NCBI GenBank assembly: GCA_016207825.1
Contig: JACQZI010000018.1
Location: 18,698-82,697 of the forward strand
DNA length: 64,000 nt
Direction: 5' to 3'
DNA from: Planctomycetota bacterium
Lineage (GTDB): Bacteria; Planctomycetota; MHYJ01; JACQXL01; JACQZI01
Below, in pieces: positions 17,082 to 24,683 of this stretch; position 1 is the first letter of the stretch, and each line of letters begins with the position of its first letter. The translations under genes and the position numbers were made by a program. The notes under the pieces are model-generated. The model was not told the DNA's origin, ran no database searches, and saw only the letters and a list, made by a program, of their open reading frames with translations.

Positions 17082-18201
17082 CATACTTTTCATATCCCTA
17101 TCTGTTTTGTGCCTCGTTGGATGTGAAGCATCTAATAAAGAAATCAGTGAGAACCAAATTACCCCATTAGCGGACACGGATGATGCGGTTTTGCTTCCTG
17201 TTAAACAACATGGTAAATATGGCTATATTGACCGGACAGGCAAAATAATAATTAAGCCGCAATTTGATAGCGCTTCTGATTTTTCTGAAGACTTGGCGCG
17301 AATAAAGGTTAACAAGAAAAGCGGTTATATTGACAAAACCGGTAAAGTTATTATTGAACCTCTGTTTGATTCGGCTGGTCCATTTCATGAAGGGTTGGCG
17401 CGGGTTGAAATAGCCAAAAAACACGGCTATATTGATAAGACCGGCAGGACAACAATTGATTTGCAATTTGACTACTGCGGTAATTTTTCAGAAGGGTTAG
17501 CCATGATAGGTTTTATTATTAACGAAAATAAGGATGTGCCTATATACGAGCGTCATTATAAATGTGGCTATATTGACAAGACAGGTAAAATTATAATGGA
17601 GCCTCAATTTGCTTGGGCTAATGATTTTTCTGATGGATTGGCAGTAGTAAGGATTGGGCCTGAATTCTTAAAGGGTAAATATGGTTATATTGATAAAACG
17701 GGAAAAATGGTCGTAGAGCCGCGAGACAGATCGGCCAAAGATTTCTCCGAGGGGTTAGCATGGGTATATAACGGCCTTAATGAAGGCGGGGGTTACATAG
17801 ATAATACAGGTAAAATAATCATTAAAAGCGATGCGGTTGTTTCCGGCCCTTTTTCCGAAGGATTAGCCTGGATTAGAATTTATGATAAGAAGGGTGCTAA
17901 GTGGGGATATATTGATAAAACCGGGAAAATAGTAATTGACCCTCAATTTGATTACGCTTATAGTCCAAACTCGGATTTTTCTGAAGGTTTAGCTTTGGTG
18001 TCTTTAAAAGGCAGGTGGTGTTATATTGATAAAACAGGCAAGGCAGTAATTAAGTTGGAATCTGATATTTCGGGATATCCTTTTTCTCAAGGGATTGCAC
18101 GGGTGGAAAAGCGAAGTTTTATAGAATCCTCGACCCAGCAGATGGGAAAAATCGGCTATATCGATAAGACCGGAAAGTATATCTGGGAACCGGCTAAATA
18201 A
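17071..18201 (+). CDS. WG-repeat (KWG) lipoprotein
   Basis: 376 residues. The signal peptide ends in CLVGC with Cys18, so it is probably lipid-anchored. The body is eight full and one half WG/KWG repeats of 33-45 residues, each with GYIDKTGKIIIEPQFD followed by DFSEGLA. These repeats form beta-rich, propeller-like structures of unknown ligand. No Shine-Dalgarno is visible, and the ATG lies inside an interspersed repeat word, so the start may have been supplied by the repeat. Confidence 0.88.
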   Translation: MRRIILFISLSVLCLVGCEASNKEISENQITPLADTDDAVLLPVKQHGKYGYIDRTGKIIIKPQFDSASDFSEDLARIKVNKKSGYIDKTGKVIIEPLFDSAGPFHEGLARVEIAKKHGYIDKTGRTTIDLQFDYCGNFSEGLAMIGFIINENKDVPIYERHYKCGYIDKTGKIIMEPQFAWANDFSDGLAVVRIGPEFLKGKYGYIDKTGKMVVEPRDRSAKDFSEGLAWVYNGLNEGGGYIDNTGKIIIKSDAVVSGPFSEGLAWIRIYDKKGAKWGYIDKTGKIVIDPQFDYAYSPNSDFSEGLALVSLKGRWCYIDKTGKAVIKLESDISGYPFSQGIARVEKRSFIESSTQQMGKIGYIDKTGKYIWEPAK

Positions 18202-18225
18202 ATTCCATAAAAGGGAAGCATCTTA

Positions 18226-18468
18226 ATGGCTTTATATGCATTATTGGGGCAGCTTGTCATAATAGGTTGCGCGGCGGCAACCGTGGTGTTTCTTCTTTTG
18301 GCTGAGTCGTCAATTATCTGGAAGATTGTTATTGCGCTTGTCTACTCTTTTTCCTGGAAAACAGAACTCTTTATTCAGACAAGATTCCCCATAGGTTTCC
18401 TTACCCAGATAGGGCTTAGTATTTATTATATTTTATATTATAAATGGTTCCGGGTGAGGGTTAAATAA
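18226..18468 (+). CDS. small membrane protein
   Basis: 80 residues with two or three hydrophobic segments (about 4-26, 30-43, 55-72) and a basic end (KWFRVRVK). GGGAAG lies 8-9 bases before the ATG and the gene is 24 bases after the WG-repeat gene in the same direction, so it may be co-transcribed. No family recognised. Confidence 0.55.
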   Translation: MALYALLGQLVIIGCAAATVVFLLLAESSIIWKIVIALVYSFSWKTELFIQTRFPIGFLTQIGLSIYYILYYKWFRVRVK

Positions 18469-18472
18469 ATGA

Positions 18473-18506
18473 CTCCTCGGAGAAATACGAAAAACTCTCC
18501 GAAGAG
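18473..18506. other. intergenic hairpin
   Basis: CTCCTCGGAGA (18473-18483) pairs with TCTCCGAAGAG (18496-18506) with one mismatch around a 12-base loop. No T tract follows, so it is not a classical terminator; it may act as an RNA-processing or repeat element between the small membrane protein and the SDR gene. Confidence 0.45.
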
Positions 18507-18528
18507 GCAATTAAATATAAATCAATAG

Positions 18529-19245
18529 ATGAAAAAGGCAATTATTATCGGCGCGACCTCCGGCATCGGGAGGGAATTGGCTAAAATCCTATCCCAAAAT
18601 GATTATGTCGTTGGTATCGCCGGCCGGCGGGAGGAATTGCTCTGCGAACTCCAAAAAGAAATCACCGCCAAGACCTACGCCAAACGCATTGATGTTGCCC
18701 AAGCGTCAACCGCCATGAACTCCTTAAAAGAACTGATTAATGACATGGGCGGAATGGATTTGCTGGTTATCAGCGCCGGGACCGGCTATATAAATCCGGA
18801 AGTTGATTGGGAGAAGGAAAAGGAAACTATCGATGTGAATGTTTCCGGCTTTGCGGCGATGGCAAATGTCGGCATCCGGCACTTTTGCCAAGAGGGTTCC
18901 GGGCATCTTGTCGGGATATCCTCGATTGCCGCCCTTAGGGGGAGCGGAGAAGCCCCGTCATATAACGCGTCAAAGGCGTTTATCTCAAACTATCTTGAGG
19001 GGATAAGGAAAAAAACGGCCAAGTTAAAACTGCCGATTACCGTGACGGATATCCAGCCGGGTTTTGTTGATACGGCAATGGCAAAAGGGGAAGGCTTGTT
19101 TTGGGTGGCGACTCCGGCAAAAGCCGCCTCTCAAATATTCCGGGCCATCAAGCGCAAAAGGAAACATGCCTATATCACAAAACGCTGGCGGATTATAGCC
19201 TGGATGCTTAAGATTATGCCGGATTGGATATACAATAGATTATAA
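18529..19245 (+). CDS. short-chain dehydrogenase/reductase
   Basis: 238 residues with the classical SDR layout: nucleotide loop GATSGIG (8-14) and GRR at the end of strand 2, ISAGTG in the NAG position, catalytic Ser in ISSIAAL, and YNASK for the Tyr-Lys pair (about 145-149). QPGFVDTAMAKG is the normal loop after strand 6. It reduces or oxidises an unknown small substrate with NAD(P). The C-terminus is basic and mildly hydrophobic (RWRIIAWMLKIMPDWIYN), which may hold it to the membrane. Confidence 0.92.
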   Translation: MKKAIIIGATSGIGRELAKILSQNDYVVGIAGRREELLCELQKEITAKTYAKRIDVAQASTAMNSLKELINDMGGMDLLVISAGTGYINPEVDWEKEKETIDVNVSGFAAMANVGIRHFCQEGSGHLVGISSIAALRGSGEAPSYNASKAFISNYLEGIRKKTAKLKLPITVTDIQPGFVDTAMAKGEGLFWVATPAKAASQIFRAIKRKRKHAYITKRWRIIAWMLKIMPDWIYNRL

Positions 19246-19291
19246 AGTAGATGGAAGCGGTGTGTTTCGGCGGTGAATAATCAGAACCAAT

Positions 19292-19326
19292 AAAAAAAGG
19301 GGCGACCCGATTTCTCGAATCGCCCC
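19292..19326 (-). terminator. rho-independent terminator of the orphan gene
   Basis: On the minus strand GGGGCGA (19326-19320) and TCGCCCC (19305-19299) form a 7-bp GC-rich stem followed directly by TTTTTTT (19298-19292), 22 bases after the stop of the gene at 19349-20143. Confidence 0.8.
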
Positions 19327-19348
19327 AATTTCGACCACATCTGGCATA

Positions 19349-20143
19349 TCAGACTTGACTGACTTGAACCTCAAGCCACAAATCATCCTTGTCCATGACG
19401 TAATCTATGCGGGATGCCCCGCCGGTCGTGAAGGAATCCAACCCTAACGCCGGGTCAATGAACCCTTGGACGAGTTCATTGGTCAGGTTGTTCTGGGCAG
19501 TGATTACCGCAGGCGAAAAGTTCGCCCGGATAATCGCCGCTCCAGCCTGAATCAGCCGCTGGGTAAGAGCTGCCTTCAAAGCCGCCCTCTTTTTGGTCTT
19601 GGTTACCAGGAACGGTCCGCCTTCAAGCACCTTGTCGGCATTCCGTAACTTACCCACGACCAACTGGTCGCCTACCAGCCAGCAAGAAGCAATCGGTGCC
19701 GGCCCGAGTTCCTCAATCTTGATTCCGGTAAACGGCAATGACCGTTTAGCCGTACCCCGAGAGAATTCCTCGCGTGCCAGGTCAACCAATTCCTTATACC
19801 GCTTGGCAGAAACACCATCCACCGTGGCGAAGACCCAATCCAGGGCTTCCTTATAATCAATATAAGAATCCCTGACATTAGCTCCCTGCTTGTTGATGAT
19901 ATCGCCTGAATCCAAGCCGGCCTCACTGGTAAAGCTGGGATTAACGAAAGGCGCAAACTTATCCGTAGAAGGCTTTGCCAGTTTGGACTGGTAAGTTTCT
20001 TCGTTCGGAATCATAGTTTGCCTTTTCTCGTTAATGCGTTCGGCGTTGAGTTTCAAGCCTTCCGCCCATTGCGCGATGACGCGCGCCGGAGCGCTGGCCC
20101 GAAAGTCCACCGCCAACCTTACGTGACTTCTGATTATACTCAT
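19349..20143 (-). CDS. orphan protein of unknown function, well-expressed signals
   Basis: 264 residues, soluble, no signal peptide or membrane helix. I do not recognise it. It has a basic N-terminal helix (MSIIRSHVRLAVDF), a middle with SFTSEAGLDSGDIINKQG, and a C-terminal mixed region ending WLEVQVSQV. I start at ATG 20143 because the very strong AAAGGAGG ends 8 bases before it; the frame is open to GTG 20152. Strong ribosome site plus strong terminator suggest high expression. It stands alone between the SDR gene and a long gene-free region full of palindromes and repeats. Confidence 0.75.
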   Translation of the reverse strand: MSIIRSHVRLAVDFRASAPARVIAQWAEGLKLNAERINEKRQTMIPNEETYQSKLAKPSTDKFAPFVNPSFTSEAGLDSGDIINKQGANVRDSYIDYKEALDWVFATVDGVSAKRYKELVDLAREEFSRGTAKRSLPFTGIKIEELGPAPIASCWLVGDQLVVGKLRNADKVLEGGPFLVTKTKKRAALKAALTQRLIQAGAAIIRANFSPAVITAQNNLTNELVQGFIDPALGLDSFTTGGASRIDYVMDKDDLWLEVQVSQV

Positions 20144-20164
20144 TTTTCTCACCTCCTTTCCATG

Positions 20165-20209
20165 CCCTGAACCTGAGTCCCGATTACTATCGGGATGAAT
20201 GGTTCAGGG
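20165..20209. repeat. double-stem palindrome
   Basis: CCCTGAACC (20165-20173) pairs with GGTTCAGGG (20201-20209), enclosing TCCCGAT/ATCGGGA (20178-20184 with 20189-20195). It lies just upstream of the ribosome site of the orphan gene. No T tract. The rest of 20210-20668 holds no gene I can support. Confidence 0.6.
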
Positions 20210-20668
20210 TGAGCTGACCGTTTGATTTATTTGCTCCGGATAGGCACGGTCTTAACCTTTCCGGAGTAACCATCTGCCGGAATGCCTTCCCCTCACTTGC
20301 TTGGCCAGAGTAAGTATGGGGGCGCTTCGACAATCCTGATGAGCAGGTGGATTTTTACTATTGACTTATTCCGTTGTTTTTGTTATCCTTTGCTTATGAT
20401 GTTTTTGTCTTCCCCCGGCACCATCTACTTACCAAGTGGGGACAGAAAAGGCCGGTTTTTAGCTGAAATCGTAAAAAACTTGGTTTTATAACTTTCTGAT
20501 AAATAAGGAGTTATAGTGGAATATCAAGATTTTTATTTTTTATTTGGTACCGCTAAGGAGAACCAGTGCCAAAAAAGACTGATTTTCGTTATAACTTATT
20601 GATTTATATAGGAAAGGGACGAAAATTGGGGGTACCGCCCCCACCCCCACCCTTATCAAAGGCTGGGT

Positions 20669-20888
20669 ATGTATAAACCAGGCGCTGGCTGTATATAAAT
20701 CAGGGCTTGGCTATATGTAAATCAGGCGTTGGGCATATATAAATCAGACCCTGAGTATATATAAGTCAGGGTTTGGGTATGTATAAATCAGGATTTGGAT
20801 ATATATATACCAAGTTTTGGGTATATGTAAATCAGGACTTGGGTCTATATAAATCAGGGTTCGCGTATATATAAATCAGGGTTTGGAC
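20669..20888 (+). repeat. ten tandem 22-bp repeats
   Basis: Ten contiguous units, each exactly 22 bases, start at 20669, 20691, 20713, 20735, 20757, 20779, 20801, 20823, 20845 and 20867. The most common form begins ATATATAAATCAGG and ends GTTTGGGT; each unit differs from it at about 1-6 positions. There are no spacers, so this is not CRISPR. The constant length near two helical turns resembles iterons or phased protein sites. It lies about 35 bases before the truncated gene copy at 20923. Confidence 0.9.
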
Positions 20889-20922
20889 TGAAGGATGTAA
20901 CCAAAATAAGGAGGCGAAAATT

Positions 20923-20988
20923 ATGAAAGGGCAAAGATGGAATATCAGGATAGGCACACGGACGACACCTTGCCCCGTTAGAGATTAA
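20923..20988 (+). pseudogene. truncated copy of the start of the sigma-like gene
   Basis: AAGGAGG and ATG 20923 open a 21-codon frame reading MKGQRWNIRIGTRTTP, nearly the same as MGQRWQIRIGTRTTP of the gene at 21271. It then diverges at the left inverted end of the GIY-YIG cassette and stops at TAA 20986. This is a duplicated 5-prime end cut by the cassette. Confidence 0.75.
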
Positions 20989-21237
20989 GTTTATGTATTA
21001 AGAAGTATTAAAGATGGGAAATGGTATACCGGTTATACTGAAGATTTACGGAAACGCTTCAAAGAGCATAATGATAACAGAGTTATTACAACAAAAGGTA
21101 GAGGTCATTTTGAATTAATCTATTATGAGGGATGCCTAAACAAGTATGATGCTTTGGTTCGAGAGAAGTACTTAAAAACAGGGATGGGAAACGCTATCTC
21201 AAAAACCGCTTGAAGCGTTTCCTATCTCTAACGGGGC
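20972..21237 (+). mobile_element. GIY-YIG cassette with 14-bp inverted ends
   Basis: GCCCCGTTAGAGAT (20972-20985) and ATCTCTAACGGGGC (21224-21237) are perfect inverted copies bounding 266 bases that contain a GIY-YIG nuclease frame. An inner stem GGAAACGC (21187-21194) with GCGTTTCC (21215-21222) lies near the right end. After the right end, CGAGAAAACAATC resembles the same stretch in the intact gene (after codon 15), so the cassette appears to sit inside a duplicated gene start. Confidence 0.65.
20989..21237 (+). pseudogene. GIY-YIG nuclease family protein, disabled
   Basis: The frame after TAA 20986 reads VYVLRSIKDGKWYTGYTEDL, RKRFKEHN, GHFELIYYEG, then REKYLKTG, matching the small GIY-YIG (UPF0213-type) family with its Tyr pair, Arg and Glu. 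There is no start codon: the frame follows directly on a stop. Near 21187 one G seems lost (GGGATGGGAAACGC), shifting into TGA 21211; restoring it gives the normal end KRYLKNRLKRFLSL. So it is a recent, doubly broken copy. Members are often multi-copy, and this one lies within inverted ends. Confidence 0.8.
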
Positions 21238-21270
21238 GAGAAAACAATCGGCCCCGGAAAGGAGATAGCG

Positions 21271-21987
21271 ATGGGTCAGCGTTGGCAGATTAGAATAGGG
21301 ACACGGACGACACCGAGAAAACAATCCGCCATCAAAGCGGCGCGCGAAGGCCGGATGCTCACGAGGCACTGGGATTACGTCAAGCCGATTTATATCGCCT
21401 CGCTTTACCGTCCTTTACAGGATATTTTGCCGAGGGCGATTCCTTCCAATGACCTTGCGCAATTTGCCGAGGAATGTATTGAGGACGCGTTTGTTAGAAT
21501 CAAGGAATACGAGGAAGGCAGGTATAAATTCCGCACCTTTCTGGTACAGAAAGTGGTTTTCCCCCGGCTGGCGGAATTCATCAGAGGCCGCAAGAACCGG
21601 CATGATAAACTGCCGGATGAAAATGAGCTATACTCTTTAGCACGGATGAATGATTTTAGCGGCGACTTCCGTTATCACGCCCTAAAGCAATTCGTGGATG
21701 AAGCTTTGCGGGAACTCAAGAAAGACAACGAAGTGCAATATGAAGTGGTTGTCAGGAAGATTTACCGGGATATGCAGCAAGGCGAGATATACAAGGAACT
21801 AAAGGACCAATACACCTTGAGTTTAAACTCGGCTGATGCTGTCAAGAAGGCGAATCAGCGCGGATTGGAGAAACTCAAACATTACTTGCGTGAGATTTAT
21901 AAACGTGGTAAATATGTGGATAAGGAACGGCCGTTACAGAAATGGTTTTTGGCGAGATTGAGGGCGGAGACGACTGCTAAAAAGTAG
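21271..21987 (+). CDS. divergent sigma-70-like regulator (tentative)
   Basis: 238 residues. After a basic N-terminus (RIGTRTTPRKQSAIKAAR), residues about 60-115 look like ECF region 2 (FAEECIEDAFVRIKEYEEG, FRTFLVQKVVFPRLAEFI) and residues about 150-215 like region 4 (VVRKIYRDMQQGEIYKELK then a helical ending), but the helix-turn-helix is not standard. It could be a sigma-like DNA-binding protein of the kinds encoded beside Ser/Thr kinases in planctomycetes. GGAAAGGAG precedes the ATG. A truncated copy of its start lies at 20923. Cytoplasmic; function inferred only weakly. Confidence 0.55.
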   Translation: MGQRWQIRIGTRTTPRKQSAIKAAREGRMLTRHWDYVKPIYIASLYRPLQDILPRAIPSNDLAQFAEECIEDAFVRIKEYEEGRYKFRTFLVQKVVFPRLAEFIRGRKNRHDKLPDENELYSLARMNDFSGDFRYHALKQFVDEALRELKKDNEVQYEVVVRKIYRDMQQGEIYKELKDQYTLSLNSADAVKKANQRGLEKLKHYLREIYKRGKYVDKERPLQKWFLARLRAETTAKK

Positions 21988-22049
21988 AGAAGAGTAGGCA
22001 GTAGCCATGAGAAGGAAGGATAAATTATGAGAAAGTTATCGTTAGCTTG

Positions 22050-22148
22050 TTTACTTTGCGCCTTTGCGGTGAATATTAGCTTATGTTAGAAATATCCGGC
22101 CCCAGATGTGCGCCGGGGCAGGCGCATCCGGAAAGAAATAGAATCTGA
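22050..22148 (+). pseudogene. repeat word plus truncated copy of the kinase gene start
   Basis: ATG 22083 opens MLEISGP, then CGCATCCGGAAAGA matches the start of the kinase gene at 23089 (MLEIPDRIRKK; CTTATGTTAGAAATA is shared at the DNA level). About 20 extra bases interrupt it and it stops at TGA 22146-22148. Just upstream (22050-22074) lies a reversed interspersed word TTTGCGCCTTTGCGGTGAA. This is a remnant, not a gene. Confidence 0.6.
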
Positions 22149-22159
22149 AAGGGAATTTA

Positions 22160-23008
22160 ATGGGCTCAAAAGAATATAGCGGCAAACCATATAAGTTGTT
22201 CTGGATAATATTGGGGACGGCTTTGATTCCGTCTCTCTGGGTAATCGATTACCTTGCGGGCCCTGATATTGCAATGTTGATATTTTACCTGGTTCCTATC
22301 TTCATATTCACTTGGTTTGTCGGATGGTGGAGCGGTATGTTGATTTCTTTCCTGAGCGCGGTATTATGGCTGACCGTTGATATGATTACCAGCCCGGCTT
22401 ATGTCAGCTTTGAACATGATTATTTGGACACGGCCATACAATTAGCCTTCTTTTTTATCACCGTTTCGGTTTTAACCATCCTGAGAGTAACCATCGAACG
22501 GGAGAAAAAGTTAGCCCGGATTGACCCTTTGACCGGTATTGCTAATGGAAGATATTTTTTAGAGCAAGTTCAAATTGAATTGTATAAGGCCAATCGGTAT
22601 CACTATCCCATCAGCCTGGCATACCTTGATGTGGATAATTTTAAAGATGTTAATGATACTTTCGGGCATAGTGTCGGGAATACCACTTTGCGGATAGTGG
22701 CGGAGACGATGAAACAGAACGTCAGGCTAAGCGACACTGTTGCCCGGTTGGGCGGCGATGAATTTGCCATCCTCCTGCCGCAGACCGATAGCCACCAGGC
22801 AATGCTTGCAATAGATAAGCTGCAAAAGGTCCTTTTAGGGGAAATGCAGAAAAACCGGTGGCTTGTGACATTCAGCATCGGCTTGATTAGCTGTCCCACT
22901 CCGCCGTTTTCGGTCGATGCGATGCTAAAAAAGGCGGATGAATTGATGTATTCCGTAAAGAACAGCGGCAAGAATATGATAAAGCAAGAGACCTTTACGG
23001 ATAAGTAA
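22160..23008 (+). CDS. membrane diguanylate cyclase (GGDEF)
   Basis: 282 residues. The N-terminal half has about four membrane helices (14-32, 37-55, 58-78, 90-110) of unknown sensor type; the C-terminal half (about 120-278) is a GGDEF domain starting DPLTGIANGRYF and carrying an intact active site RLGGDEF. An RLSD motif five residues before GGDEF is a complete inhibitory I-site, so it should make c-di-GMP from GTP and be feedback-inhibited. It lies between the sigma-like and kinase genes; no c-di-GMP phosphodiesterase is in the window. Confidence 0.93.
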   Translation: MGSKEYSGKPYKLFWIILGTALIPSLWVIDYLAGPDIAMLIFYLVPIFIFTWFVGWWSGMLISFLSAVLWLTVDMITSPAYVSFEHDYLDTAIQLAFFFITVSVLTILRVTIEREKKLARIDPLTGIANGRYFLEQVQIELYKANRYHYPISLAYLDVDNFKDVNDTFGHSVGNTTLRIVAETMKQNVRLSDTVARLGGDEFAILLPQTDSHQAMLAIDKLQKVLLGEMQKNRWLVTFSIGLISCPTPPFSVDAMLKKADELMYSVKNSGKNMIKQETFTDK

Positions 23009-23088
23009 ATTATTTTATTCCGTGTCCCAGGGGGTTTAACTTTAATCTGTGAAATCTGTCCCTAAAAGGAGGCCGCAGGCTCTGCCTT

Positions 23089-24633
23089 ATGTTAGAAATA
23101 CCCGACCGCATCCGGAAAAAGATTAAAGGCTACAGCAAGCCCCAAAAGGTCTTCCGCACCAATTCGGAGCATATTCTCTGCTGGAAAACTACCAGGTTGG
23201 AAGATAAAAACCAGGCAGTGATTAAACTCTTTGATTGGGAAGTAACCGAGCAAATCAAGGCGGAGTATAAGGCAATCGTTGCCATTAAGAAGATAACCCA
23301 TAAGAATCTTGTTAGGGTTTATGATATTAAAGAGGATGAAGAACTCGGACTTTATTATGTTATGGAGTATTGGGGTGAAGATTTAAGGGAATCCTTTAAA
23401 TATCTTCCACGTCAGGAACAGACAATTGACATCATTAAACAAGTATTAGAAGGATTATCTGAATTACACAAAAAGGTCGGCCCGCATCGTGATATCAAGC
23501 CGGAGAATATATTTATTAAAGACGGGCAGGTTAAGATTGGTGATTATGGATTGGTTAAGTCCAAACGGTTTGTGACGGAACTGACCACTGTTGCCGGCAC
23601 GCACGGCTATATGGCACCGGAAGTGCTGGCGGGTAAACCCTATGATGAACGGTGTGATATATATTCTACAGGGATAGTTCTATTGGAGTTATTGACCGGA
23701 CAAAGAGATAACACGAATCTCACGAATAGAGACAAATTAACACGAATAATATTAAAAGCAGTAGATAAAAATCCTGGTAAACGATACCAAACAGCAGAAG
23801 AATTTATTGGGGTACTTTCTCACCACAAAGACGCAAAGGACACAGAGATAATTCCAGCCATTAATAAAAGAAAGCGGAAACACAAACGAAATGAACCCAT
23901 TGTTTTAGGGTTAGCAAGAGGCGGGGAAGATTTACCTGTCAAGGAACAACCTGAAGATATTTTGGTTAAAACGCTTCTAAGCAGGTTTGAAGAATTACAA
24001 ACTGGTTCGGAAACAAATAAGATTTTAGAAGTGGGAAATGAATTGCTTTCCAGGTTTGCGTCAATGCAAGGACTAAAATATCAAGAGGTTTATATAAGGA
24101 ATATCACTCTTGTTTTGGCTAAAATTAACTATGAAATAGGCAATTTTAAGAAAGCTGAACAATTATATCAAAAATGCTATGCTTTGGATGTAAAACTATT
24201 CGGAGAATACACTGGGCCGTCAATATTTGATTTATGCTGGCTTGGAAATAGTTATCTAAAGCAGAAACGCTGGGAATTAGCCATACAGAATTACCTACTT
24301 GCCCAGCAAAGCGTTGAGAAGCATGATGATTCAAAGGAGGAGAAAAATAGTTTAGCGATTATATTAAACAATCTGGCAACAACGTATTATTTATGGGGAA
24401 AGAAAGATATTGCACAACGGTTATACCAAAAGACTCAAGAACAACTGCGCGAAAATCAACCTGATGACACTATTGCGGTAATTTTATATAACCTTGCTTT
24501 GACCTATTCAGCGATGGGGAATGAGTCAGCCGCCGAGCCGTTATATAAACAGGCGCTGGAGATTGCCGCCAAAACCATGAAGCCGGATGACGAGAGATTG
24601 GCGATAATCCGGGGCGCGGCAAGTAAGGGTTGA
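23089..24633 (+). CDS. Ser/Thr protein kinase with C-terminal TPR region
   Basis: 514 residues. The kinase domain (about 20-245) keeps Lys46 (AVIKLF), HRD at 133-135 with Asn140, DYG in place of DFG at 152-154, and APE at 176-178, but has no clear Gly-rich loop. After a basic linker (KRKRKHKRN), residues about 300-505 form tetratricopeptide repeats (e.g. GNFKKAEQLYQKCYALD, GKKDIAQRLYQKT, GNESAAEPLYKQALEI). No membrane helix, so cytoplasmic. Two stretches, about 207-220 and 245-253, are encoded by DNA words of the interspersed cacgaatctcacgaat and caccacaaagacgcaaag repeats. AAAGGAGG lies far upstream (about 20 bases). Confidence 0.9.
   Translation: MLEIPDRIRKKIKGYSKPQKVFRTNSEHILCWKTTRLEDKNQAVIKLFDWEVTEQIKAEYKAIVAIKKITHKNLVRVYDIKEDEELGLYYVMEYWGEDLRESFKYLPRQEQTIDIIKQVLEGLSELHKKVGPHRDIKPENIFIKDGQVKIGDYGLVKSKRFVTELTTVAGTHGYMAPEVLAGKPYDERCDIYSTGIVLLELLTGQRDNTNLTNRDKLTRIILKAVDKNPGKRYQTAEEFIGVLSHHKDAKDTEIIPAINKRKRKHKRNEPIVLGLARGGEDLPVKEQPEDILVKTLLSRFEELQTGSETNKILEVGNELLSRFASMQGLKYQEVYIRNITLVLAKINYEIGNFKKAEQLYQKCYALDVKLFGEYTGPSIFDLCWLGNSYLKQKRWELAIQNYLLAQQSVEKHDDSKEEKNSLAIILNNLATTYYLWGKKDIAQRLYQKTQEQLRENQPDDTIAVILYNLALTYSAMGNESAAEPLYKQALEIAAKTMKPDDERLAIIRGAASKG
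23709..23848. repeat. interspersed repeat words inside the kinase gene
   Basis: TAACACGAATCTCACGAAT (from 23709), AACACGAAT (about 23739) and CACCACAAAGACGCAAAGG (from 23821) are words that elsewhere in the window lie between genes (16985-17081). Here they are read in frame as NTNLTNRDK and HHKDAKDTE, in a low-constraint region after the kinase core. Confidence 0.5.
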
Positions 24634-24639
24634 TTATAT

Positions 24640-24668
24640 TTGCTTTTCGGGCAGGATGAACGTATATT
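24640..24668 (+). promoter_or_regulatory. promoter of the lnt-mre operon
   Basis: TTGCTT (24640-24645), 17-base spacer, TATATT (24663-24668), 15 bases before the lnt ATG; predicted leader under 12 bases, with no Shine-Dalgarno. Confidence 0.55.
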
Positions 24669-24683
24669 AAGCCTCTTATAACA

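Noticed and set aside
20282..20491. 69-codon plus-strand frame
   Set aside because: No ribosome site, irregular composition, no family resemblance; lies in a region of palindromes.
20516..20602. 28-codon frame after AAGGAG and GTG
   Set aside because: The ribosome site is good, but the peptide is short and aromatic-rich with no support beyond that; could be real but cannot be shown.
20669..20888. CRISPR array
   Set aside because: Units are contiguous with no unique spacers, vary in sequence, and no cas genes are present.
22026..22088. 20-codon signal-peptide-like frame (MRKLSLACLLCAFAV)
   Set aside because: Although AAGGA precedes the ATG, much of it is a reversed interspersed repeat word and it ends at once in the kinase-start remnant.
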